A stretch of DNA of 64,000 nt from Isochrysis galbana (Eukaryota; Haptophyta; Isochrysidales; Isochrysidaceae), in the NCBI GenBank assembly GCA_018136815.1, contig CM030932.1, positions 4,874,407-4,938,406 of the forward strand, written 5' to 3'. The number at the start of each line of letters is the position of its first letter. Within the stretch, counting starts at the first letter, position 1. The notes under the pieces were generated by a model. It did no database searches and had not been told where the DNA came from. It was given only the letters and a program-made list of their open reading frames with translations. This document shows, piece after piece, positions 53,239-62,849 of the stretch. The position numbers and the translations under genes are program-made.

Positions 53239-54106
53239 ATGTCAGCGCTTCAGATCTTCAGCCTGGCTGGCCGGACGGCGGTGGTGACGGGGGCGTCGAG
53301 CGGACTGGGGAAGCACATGGCGCTGACACTATGCAATGCGGGTGCAAAGGTTGGCCTCATCGCTCGGCGCAGGAGCCAGCTCGACGCCGTGCACGCGCAG
53401 ATCCGTGCGGCAGGCGGAGACTCTCACGTGGTGACTCTCGATCTGACGGATCTCGGCGCGATTGACGGAGCTCTGTCTGAGATCGAGGGCGTGCTTGGAC
53501 CGATTGGCGTGCTTGTGAATAATGCGGGGCTCTCTATCGAGGGGAAGGCTCTTGACCTCACTCCGGACGACTACGACAAGGTGCTGAACGTCAACACGCG
53601 TGCTCCTTTCTTCATGGCACAGGCGGTTGCACGCCGAATGGTGGCTGCGGAGACCGGGGGCTCAATCATCAACATCGCGTCGCTCATCTCACTCAAGGTC
53701 GAAGCGCATGTGGCACTGCCCCACAACCCCCATTGCCATTCACCCTACCCTCAGCCTATGGTTGTTGATGCCTGCTTGTCTCTCCTTGCAGGTGGTGAAC
53801 AACCTGTCGACGTATGCAATGAGCAAGGCTGCGCTCGACCACATGACGCGTGCCCTTGCGCGCGAGTGGGCTCGGCATGGAATCCGAGTGAATAGCATAC
53901 AGCCGGGATACATTCGCACCGAGATCAACTCTGAATTTTTCGATTCGCCCGCCGGACAAAAGTTCATTGCCAACATGCCCAACAAAAGATTGGGAGAGCC
54001 ATCCGATCTTGACGGGCCGCTCTTGTTGTTGGCCAGTGACGCTGGGAAAGGAATGACAGGTGCAGCTCTTCTCGTTGACGACGGGCAGATCAGCGCAAAG
54101 ATATGA
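53239..54106 (+). CDS. Short-chain dehydrogenase/reductase (classical SDR)
   Basis: Two exons: 53239-53697 and 53792-54106. The intron is 94 nt, phase 0, with an unusual GTCGAA donor and a TGCAG acceptor. The 257-residue product has the classical SDR length. Motifs: VVTGASSGLGKHMAL (NAD(P) loop), VTLDLTDL, VLVNNAGLSIEGKAL, NVNTRAPFFMAQAV, SIINIASLISLK with the catalytic Ser region, then YAMSKAALDHMTRALA (YxxxK), VNSIQPGYIRTEIN and MTGAALLVDDGQ. It is an oxidoreductase of unknown substrate; related sequences include 3-oxoacyl-ACP and alcohol reductases. I chose MSALQIFSLAGRTAVV (ATG 53239), though the frame is open to ATG 53164. No plastid signal at the chosen start. Confidence 0.9.
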
Positions 54107-54790
54107 AACCGCTTAGTAAAGCGACCAAAATGTGACCGCCACAACCAGTGAACTGGATCGACCGGATGCCGTGCGATGCCTATGGTGACCATTTCTCTCA
54201 GAATATGCACAGCCTCCCTCTGCGCAAGAAGCCGTCGCTTCCCTCTGCCCAAGAGGCGTCTAAGTGCTTATTCACAAGAGCTCATAATCGCATAACGTAA
54301 GTGATATGGAGCTGAGCAGATCAGAGCTTGCAATCACACAACGTAAGTGGTACGCAGACGGACGGAGAAAAATACGTGCGTGTTCTCAGCGCACCCATTT
54401 TTGGTGCAACTGCTCCTGTTTCCACACTCGGTTGCCAGTCCCCGCAGCGGATAGCCTTCTATCACCGTCACCGCTGACGCAAACCCGGCTCTTGCGCGTC
54501 CTTCGGGGAAGAAGAGAGGCGGCCGACGAAGGCGACGCGACGAGGTAGCTTCGATGAGATTGAGTGTCTCTGTGGCCCACGGTGGGGGTGGGCTTGGCGA
54601 GACTGGGGGTGGAAGTAAGTCTAGGCGTGTGTGGAGGAGCGCGCGAGTGGTTCACAAGCCACAAGTGGCCATGCAGCGTGGGCGCGTTGGAGCGCTATGC
54701 GCGCGTCGTCGTCATCGCTGTCGAGCAGCGCGCAAGTGGTTCGCACAAGCCACATGTGACCGCGTGGGCGTGGGCGGGTTGGAGCGCTAA
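54107..54790. other. Intergenic region
   Basis: Two partial direct repeats around CACAAGCCACAAGTGGCC and CACAAGCCACATGTGACC (54650-54765). No gene assigned. Confidence 0.35.
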
Positions 54791-55742
54791 AAACACACAT
54801 CTGAAGATTCCGGCTACTACCGCTAGCTATAAAAATCTGAAGATTCTGGGCTACACACCTATTAGTTTTGGGTCCTCCCGCATCTAACTAACACCACCCT
54901 TATCTTCCCTCCCTCCACCTCTTCCCCTGCCCCCCTTCATTCCTTTTTTTTCGGTTTGCCCAAGGGTCCGGCCTTGGTGCACTACCTAAGGCCTGGTTCG
55001 GAGTGTGGGGCTCGAGCAGGCCTTTTGCGCTGATGTTTTGTTTTGCGTGCCCGTCTGGGAACGTGTGATGCGCGTAAGTTCCGTCGGGGTCACGGGTACC
55101 GCTATTGGAAGGCTTCCTTGTTTGCTGTGTCTGTGGCTCAGTGGCTCATTCGCCTCTCTTTGTTTGCTCCTTGGTTGGGCTCCTCAACAACGTGTGCTAT
55201 CCTCAGCTTGGTGGCCAGCTCCACAAGTTCCGTGCTGGGTTTCAGCTCACTTTTGTTGCCTATTGTAAATACGGGTCTCAAGTCGCTCGTGTCTATCGTT
55301 TTGTTGGGTTGTCTTCCCATGCCCGCCTGGGCGGTTCTTGCCGAGTCGGGCTGTCGTGTGCAAATAGCAAATAGCAGCGCTTTGTTTGCAAAGCATGGCG
55401 TATCTCTCAATTGTTCTTACTTATTAGTATTGATTCCTCTGAAAAAACTATACCGTCGTAGTGTACTCTATAGAAGTCCGTGAGGATGTATCTCCATGCT
55501 AATAGATATAGTGTGTATAGCGCCTTCGGAGTGTCTCCTTTCGGGAGTATGAAGTATGAAAAGGTTGTCGATGGTGATATGTGATTCGCTTCGGGTATGA
55601 ATCGGGCGACTTTGTTCAGTGTCTCTAGAATACTGATTATCTTCGGGCATTCGCCTAAGCGCCTAAGTGCGTCGAGGATTCGTCCGCCTCCTTACATAGG
55701 CGCCTCCCGGGCTGGCGGCCGAGCCTCTGTCTCGACTTATCT
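54791..55742 (+). mobile_element. Retroelement fragment with 5' region and conserved small hydrophobic ORF (copy 2)
   Basis: Starts AAAAACACACATCTGAAGAT and a duplicated ATCTGAAGATTC. A leader follows like those at 26.1 and 37.1 kb (TTCATTCC...TTTCGGTTT...). A broken ORF then shows LPMPAWAVLAES and ends ISIDSSEKTIPS with TAG at 55459-55461. The 3' sequence matches 4864-5073 inverted. One frame shift separates the two halves of the ORF. Confidence 0.55.
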
Positions 55743-55803
55743 TGTAAGCACAGGCGCAACTAAGTTTATACTTGGTCGCCATGGAGCGCGCCGGCGCTCC
55801 CGC
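55743..55803. repeat. Truncated hairpin array
   Basis: AACTAAGT-TTAT-ACTTGGT (55758-55776) followed by GGAGCGC-GCCG-GCGCTCC, a stem at the usual second-hairpin position with a different but perfectly paired sequence. Confidence 0.6.
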
Positions 55804-56615
55804 CACAGAGAAGACTCGTGCCACCTAGCGTGGTGCCCCGAGACAAAAAACGTATTCGAAACTATAGACGCCATCACCAACTACACGCCTAGCCCCGGAA
55901 GGTCGCACGTACAACAAATCAAAGATAGACTCTTCGCGTACCCTGGCAAGAGCACCCCCGACAGCCTAAAGACGCTATATATACTAGCGTGGAAGTATAT
56001 ACTCAGAGACTTCTACAGAGTCGAATTCGAGTCGTACGAGTTTCATTACATACCAACCCTAGAAGCCACACTAGTGAGGTTTACCACCTTGGTGAGAGGG
56101 CTCGCTATACCGGGCTCTCACAGCCACATGCGCACTCGCAAGGCCGCCCAAGGAAGGAAACCAAAACTTAAACAACCGATTGAACACAGCGCCCCCGCGT
56201 TTATTGTGAAGGAGAAAGGCAGACTACAATTGGGCGAGAATTTTAGCCTCGTGGCACAGGCGCTCGACCTTGCCGAGAGGCTCGCCTAAAGCAGCGAAAC
56301 GCTCTCATACAATCGGAGGCAAAGACACGGGGTAGTCAGTAGCCATGGCACGAGCAAAAACACGACATAGACAACGCCGCAGACCGAAAAGCATCCAGGA
56401 TATGCATGTCACTCAGCGGCGTAGGAGGAAGGCGTGCATGCACCGCTGAGGGCAGGCGCACTCCGCCCAACCCGTGACCCCCGCAGGACCCGGGCCCCTA
56501 AGTAGAGCACGAGGGGAGCTGCCGCAAGGCGGGAAGTGAGGGAGAGGAAGGGGAATGGGCGTGGCTACGGATATGTGACCCAGTGCCACGTGCGAGGCGA
56601 GATTATTAAAAGGTT
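55804..56615 (+). mobile_element. LINE 3' fragment, copy C
   Basis: The ORF from about 55804 to 56289 reads HREDSCHLAWCPETKNVFET, DRLFAYPGKSTPDSLKTLYI, EFHYIPTLEATLVRFTTLVR and ends ALDLAERLA. It is uninterrupted where copy A has a stop. The 3' UTR shares GACCCGGGCCCCTAAGTAGA and ends GAGATTATTAAAAGG with a T run at about 56605-56615. Confidence 0.75.
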
Positions 56616-57101
56616 TTTTTTTTGTAAGCACAGGCGCCGCTCCGCCCACCCCCTTCTCCGCGCTCTCTCTCCCTTCTCCTGCGGCACGCGCGATGGCGCG
56701 CCTGCGGCAGGCCTCCGGCTGCCCTCTGGCGACCCCTGGAGGCTCCTGGAAGCCAGCTCAGGGGGCAGAGGAGGATGGGGCTAGGCCCCGGCCTCCCCCT
56801 GCCTCTCCCTCGCTGGCGTTTTTGCTCTTGAGCCTCTGGGGCCCCCACGCTGCACCTGTCTACCTGTCGACCAGGGGGGAAGGGGGGGTTGGAGCAATGG
56901 GCTGGCCACGACCGACCAGGACGGGCGAATGGGGCGAGCCTGTGAGTGAGAGAGTGGGTCAGTAGGGCAGTTGCCTCCTGGCAAGCCATCAGGCATGCCA
57001 AGAGGATGGGTGGTTCCTCCCCCATGGCAGGGGAGGAGTGGAGAGAGGGGGGGGCTCGTGCCCCCCCATGGCCCATGGGTCAACCAAGTATAAACTTAGT
57101 T
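56616..57101. mobile_element. Hairpin-array element copy abutting LINE 3' end
   Basis: Starts TGTAAGCACAGGCGCCGCTC right after the LINE T run. It has the usual GC-rich body and CCTCCTGGCA/TGCCAAGAGG, CCTCCCC/GGGGAGG, GGGGGGC-TCGT-GCCCCCC stems, and ends AACCAAGT-ATAA-ACTTAGTT (57082-57101). The direct junction with the LINE suggests a template jump or co-insertion. Confidence 0.65.
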
Positions 57102-58622
57102 GACGAAAGGTAACCCATACCCCATCGACTACGCGACCCGCGAATGTCGCGAGCTCGGGGTAGACATTAAGAACATGAGCATCCACGCCGGCTCGAAGGG
57201 CTTTGCCCCTGGCCGCCATGGCCCATCCTGCCTCCTGCCTCTCCCTCGCTCGCCTCCACGGCCCTGGGGGCCTTCCTGGCGGCTCTGAAGTTCTGTGGCT
57301 CAGGAATGGGGGGAGGGTCGGTACGATGGGAGACCATCGCGTGCGACGCGCTCCCACGGAGAGTCTGGACATTTGTGAGGAATGCTCAGCGCCTACCAGA
57401 AGGCAGGGGCTGAGGTTGGTTGTGCAGGCCCACCTTCGGGGTGTCCGAGATGGAGTGAGAGTCGGGGGGGCGTTAGGCTTCGATTGCCCCCTACATATCA
57501 AAGTAGGTCGCAACGTGCTATGTAATATGTCTTTGTCCATGGTTGCCAGCGCGAGGTGCACAACCTCCGCTCGCACGCGCACTAGCAGCTGTTGTCGCTC
57601 GCATATGCACTACACACCACACACACAAGCGCACCCACAAGAAGTCAACGGACGCCTAGTAAGGAGGGACACCAAAATATCCAATATCGCACTCCGCGAA
57701 CACATTTGAGTGCTTGCTTACGATCCCTAGGCACCACACGCACACACAAACACGGAAGCCTCCTATAAAATGAAGGCAAACGCGGTTCCTCGAAATTTCC
57801 CCATGCTGTTCGGTATTTGGTCGGTTAGGAAGCAGGGCCAACGTGCACCATTCCTTAGGCAACCGAAGCCTAAAGCACATTGCTCAAGAATTTTAGGAAG
57901 CGCGTATAAGCACATTGCTCAAGAAAGAGAGGTAGCACGGTGGAGGCCGCTTTCGTGGCTGTCTTCATCTTCAACATGTCTCTGTTCGTGCGCAACCAAC
58001 TAGACCCATCCCAGAGAGCAGCCTCGACTTTCATGAGTCCAACCCGAAACCCCAGGGGCTCGACAGCCGTTGCGAACCACTTCCATTAACGTGGTCTTGT
58101 AGCCAAACTTTCGCACAACGACGTGCATCGAGGTGGATGAAGCTGCACCTGGGCACGCCTCAGCTGAGTTGCCTTTGCTGGTGGCTCCACGCATTCGGGC
58201 ACTCGAAGGTTAAGTGCGCGTGGCGTGACAAGAGTGCCTGCCATACCAGGCACTATTTGTTATAGCACAATCGCCAGTTGCACAATAGATTGCCTACCGG
58301 CTCCAATAAGCGTGCTGGAAGTGCAATGTTTTGATGACAACCTCGATCTTGGGCGCGAGCCAAGGATGGTGCTTGACTTGTGGCAACCAAGTGCCCTAGA
58401 TGCGTTTTGTATCGACGATTCAACTTTTGGGGCGCTCGCATAGGAGCGGATGCGGCAGCGACTGGATCTCGAAAGGCAGTCGACACAACTGAAAATGGGG
58501 TTGTGCGTATGCGCATGAAGGAGAGGGCTGCTGGAGCCACGTAAGAAGTAGAAGTCCGTGCTGCACGAGAGGAGACACCAAATTTCCGTCTTTACTCCCC
58601 CCCGCAGTCCACCAGGGAGTGC
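57102..58622. other. Hairpin-array copy plus intergenic region
   Basis: 57190-57510 is another hairpin-element part, ending CTACATATCAAAGTAGG with its stem decayed. 57104-57200 reads PYPIDYATRECRELGVDIKN, a protein-like piece of unknown origin. From 57520 to 58622, downstream of the Hsp40 gene, nothing is assigned. Confidence 0.4.
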
Positions 58623-60724
58623 TCACTGCTGAGCACATTGGACGCGCTGACCGCCACCCCCAGAGTCCTCATCCTCATCTTCAGCGCTCTTCTCAGGAAG
58701 GTTGTCCGTGTAAGAGGTTAAAGGGTCCATCTCCTTGAGAGTCACCTCCTCGACATCGTCGTCGCCCTCCTTTGCGGAGACCTGAGGCGAGGCGAGCAAG
58801 TAGGGATAGAGATTCAGCCGCTGGGCAGCGACACACGCGCGGGAGCGCATGCCGGAGGTGTGCTCGAATGCCTCGGAGGCAGCGAAACGTACGCGACGCG
58901 CGCTCGAATGCCCGCTAACGGTCGAGCTGGATAGGGCGCATCTTCGTGAAGCAGTGGGCGAGCGTTCCCCTTTTTCAAAAGCGCGGGGCCGCTCATGTTG
59001 TAGGCTTTTTGGACTCACCTTGTGCTTGGGGGGAGGCAAGAGCTTGGCGAGAGCCGACTGTGTCTCTGCCGTGAGACTGGTGGGAAATTCGATATCGAGG
59101 ATGAGGAAGAGGTTGCCATGCTCAAAAGGCGACTTTAGTCGGGGCATGCCCTCGCCCTCCACCGCCTTCATCATCCGCTTCTTCGCATCCTGCGATGGGT
59201 CCGACACGATGTAGAGCTTGGAGCCCTTGGAGGGCTCCTTAGCAGCCGAGGCTTCGGCGAAAGAGCACTGCTTGAAGACAGTACGCCCGCCTTTTTGGAC
59301 GAAGGCGCCGATGCCCTTGCCCTTCAGCTGACCCGACTCCACCGCCTTCTTGCAGACATTGAGGTCCTCCGTCTCAGCCACAGCGGCATTCTCAATTGAT
59401 GGGCAGTCGTGGTCATCATGGAGGGTCCAGGAGGCAGAGGCCTCTTCGGCGAAAGGGTCGTGCGCGACGGGGCGGATCACCTCGCCTGGTGCCGACTTGA
59501 TGATCAGAGTCCGGCCGTCCAGGTGCTTGAGCTCCATTTGGAAGCCACATAAGGCCTCAGCAAGGGAGATGGTGCGCTCAATGTAGAGATCGTCACCACG
59601 CCGCTTGAACTCGGGGTGGGGCTGCTCGTTGAGCACAAAGATGACGTCGCCAGCCTCGCCGTCAGGGATCTCGTCTGCCTTCTCCGAAAAGTTGATCTTG
59701 TGCTGGTCGGGCGCACCCTTCGGGATGTGCACGTCAAGGGTCTCTTGGACCTTGGATTGGCGAAACATTTGGCCCTGTCCACTACACGCTTCGCACGTCT
59801 TCTGGACCTGCTCAATGCACGCGATGAAAACACTCAGAGCGCCGCGTGTCCCAGCGCGTGCAGCCATCTTCTCACGCGTGTTCACACGCGCAGGGGTGTG
59901 TGCTACAGCAGCTACGCCGTTCACACCTGTTGGATCATTGGACCCATCCGGATCGTCTGGATGCGAGCACCCTGGCCGCTGCAGGTGGAGCAGCGCTCTA
60001 CGCCACGCTCGCGGTCGATGACCTTGCGCGTGAGGCGGAGCGAGCGTGACGCACCCTTGTACAGCTGCTCCAGCGTCACCTTGAGCGGGTGCACCATGGG
60101 ATCACCCTTCTTGACACGGTTGCGGTCTCCCCGCCGACCACGGCCCGACAGCACATCGAAGATGTCGGTAGGACCCTCGCCCGCGCCGTTCTCCAAGCCC
60201 TCCTCGCCGTAGCGATCATAAACTTCGCGCTTGCGCTCATCGCTGAGCACATCATTCGCCTGCATGGACGTGGGGTGAGGCGGATCCGTCTTGCTTGTGA
60301 GAAATGTGTTGCAAGTGGCAGAGTGAACCCCAGCAACACGAGCTTCAGCGACATCTAGATACAATGTGGCCACCTCGATGACAGCCAGCAGGCAGTCGAA
60401 AACCCTGCGCATCTGCCGAGATGCCGGACGCTTGCTCCGCACGCGTGTGCCAGCCCTTGGGGCATGGGCTCCAGGCGGGTGCGGCCGCACCTTTTGGATG
60501 TTCTTGAAGACCTCCGGGTCTCCACCCTTGTCGGGGTGGTGCTTGACGGCCATCTTGCGGTAGGCCTTCCTGATCTCGTCAGAACTCGCGCTCTTTTCCA
60601 CGCCGAGCAGCTTATAGAAGCTCTCGTTGTCGACTGGCTTGCGCGGGCCGCCACGCCGGCCACCAGGCATGCCACCCATGCCGGCCATCTCTTCGAAGCC
60701 CGGAGGCAGTCCGCCGAAAAACAT
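58623..60724 (-). CDS. Type I Hsp40 (DnaJ, DNAJA-like) with prenylation motif
   Basis: Four exons: 60724-60491, 60259-59927, 59807-59019, 58781-58623; all introns phase 0. Total 1515 nt, 504 aa. Order: Gly/Pro-rich head, J domain (FYKLLGVEKSASSDEIRKAY, HHPDKGGDPEVF with the HPD), GRGRRGDRNRVKKG. It has two zinc repeats only (CSTCSGQG and CEACSGQG), then substrate-binding domains (SLAEALCGFQMELKHLDGRT, then RLKSPFEHGNLFLILDIEFP). Between these last two is an extra segment of about 90 residues (ASWTLHDDHDCPSIENAAVA ... KGKGIGAFVQKGGRTVFKQC). The end is GGGGQRVQCAQQ, a CaaX-type farnesylation signal as in Ydj1-class proteins. It would stimulate cytosolic Hsp70. Zinc repeats 1 and 4 of the usual four are missing. 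I start at MFFGGLPPG; the frame is open to 60799. Confidence 0.93.
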
Positions 60725-61260
60725 CTGCGCATAGAAGCCGGAGCAGGTTGGGTGGCGCAAACGGCTGAGGGTGGAGCGGCGCACGTGCTGGGCTATCACT
60801 ACCCGCGAGCCAGCGCGCGCTCTTCCCCTCTCTCCCTCTCTGGCTCCTTCTCTCTCCGTACATAACCCTTCCCTCCCTCACCCCTCTCTCCCTCACCTGT
60901 AGGGCCTGGCTCGCGGTGCGTGTGGCGTGGTGTGGGGGGGTGGGGGTGTCTGGCTGCGCGCGCCCCCCCCCGCCCTCCCTTCCCCCCCCCCCCCCCCTCT
61001 CTCTCTTCTTCTTCTTCCTTCTTTCCTCTGCCCGCCCAGCCAACCCACACCCCCCAACAAACCGTTTTCTTCAGCTCAAGCCGCGTCGCTCTTCTCCTTC
61101 CGAGGGGATCACCTCGTGGCCGCCCTCTCTTGCGCATCCTCTCACGCTCTCTCTCCCTGCTCCCCCCCCCCCCCCCCCGCGCGGGGGGAAGAGCGGGCGG
61201 CGAGGGGGGCGCGCGGCACTTCTCGCTTCTAGTCGCTTCCACGATACGCCCCAAAGGGAA
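60725..61260 (-). promoter_or_regulatory. Leader/promoter of the Hsp40 gene
   Basis: On plus, C-rich runs at 60963-60998 and 61160-61178 and CT-rich sequence between. Low-complexity frames on both strands are not genes. Confidence 0.4.
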
Positions 61261-62849
61261 TAATACCGCTCGGGGGGGGGGCCACTCCGTGGGAGCTCGT
61301 GCGAACTCCATCCTCCACTCTAAAGTACCCTAGAGCTCTAGTACTGCAGGAGCAGCCAACAAACAACAAATGCCAGGTGGCTGCTTCCGTCTTGCCCTTG
61401 ACCAGACTTGCCTGCAAGTTTTTTCGCAATTTAGGTAGATCTGAGCATGCTGACAAGTTAGGTGAGACCGAAGCAAGTAATCGCAAGTTAGGGTAAATGT
61501 AGTGTCTCTATCTATTAGAGGGCAGGGAACGAGGTGCGAGGTGGAGGGAGGGAAGTAAGGGTAAGGGCGGTGTTAGTTAGCGATAGGAGGACCCGAAACT
61601 AGTAGGTGTGTAGCCCAGAATCTTCAGATTTTTTTTTATGTTGTACCCACCGACTTACTCAACCACAATCCACAATCCTAGTTGGGAGATACGTATTTGC
61701 CGTATTTGAAACCCCCTCCATGTGCCCCTCCGTATTTGGACGGTAGCGCGCGCCCGCGCCCGCACACGCGCGCCCGCGCCCGCGCGGCTAGCAGCCGCCC
61801 GCGCGGCGGCGCGGCGCGAGGCATCTCACCTCAACAACTTCTCAACGAGCTCAGCACTGGGACTCACATTCGCATCACCAACCCACTGCTCCTCCCCATC
61901 TCCATCACTGTCCTCATCACTCTCCCATGGCACAACATCAGGTTTCCAACCAGCACTCTGGGAACGCATCTGCATCTGCACATGCATGGACTCATGACAA
62001 AAAACCAACTTATCCGCCACCTGATGGGACATTCGCGACCGGGCTTGAGAATGTATTTGTAGCCCGGTCACTCACTCATTTTAACCACTATTTCCCACCT
62101 CCCTTGGGTGTCCAAGGATTCCTTAGGGTCCCCCCCTACCTGCCCCGCCAACTCCCTCCCCCCTCCGAACGACCCCCTCCCGCCCCACGAAGGGCAATGG
62201 CGTCGGTGAGGGACCCCCCTCCCTTCCCCCGCGCGTGGCGGGCTATTTTGGGAGATTGGGGCGGGCGCTCACGGGAGGGAATCAGAGTGGTGAATGTGGG
62301 GCGCATCACTATTAGAAACGCGGAGCTTCCGCGACGTCCGATCGCCCGCGATCGGCCGAAGAATGGCCTGGAGGTGGTGGCCATGCAGAGCCCAGAGCTC
62401 TCGCGAGCAGGGTGGGGGGTGACTAGTAGGTCGCACGCTGGTTCTTGAGGGTCGCACACACTCGTACTAACCCGTCCTGGCCCCTCGCACCGCAGGAATG
62501 CCTCGATTCGATCCGGCCCGACGCCCAGGGCCACGGCCCGATTGACGTCGAGAAGCGCTCGCTTGGACGCCTGGAGGTGCAGCTCCTCATGTGGCCGTGC
62601 GGCGCGACGGGCTGGTCGCGACCGGCCCGTTCAGGGCCTGCTTGTAACCCTCAAAGCCTCCTGGCCCGGCCCCACGCGTTCGCGCCCACCGTTGATCCGA
62701 AATTTTGAGAGCTAGTGTGTGGCGTGTTCACCTCTCACCTCCGCCTTCACCGCAAAGGCGTGCGCCGTGGCCGCTAGGTACATGGATTTGGCTCCTGGGG
62801 CGGAACCATTTCATGTGATGAGATTTAGATCGCCCTAAGCAAGCTGAGG
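61261..62849. other. Intergenic region with an inverted retroelement 5' fragment
   Basis: 61540-61650 inverted matches 54825-54925 (ATCTGAAGATTCTGGGCTAC, ACTAACACC..CCCTTA). 62198-62450 has an 83-codon plus frame (MASVRDPPPFPRAWRAILGD) without a known motif. A CGCG-rich block lies at 61745-61815. Confidence 0.4.
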
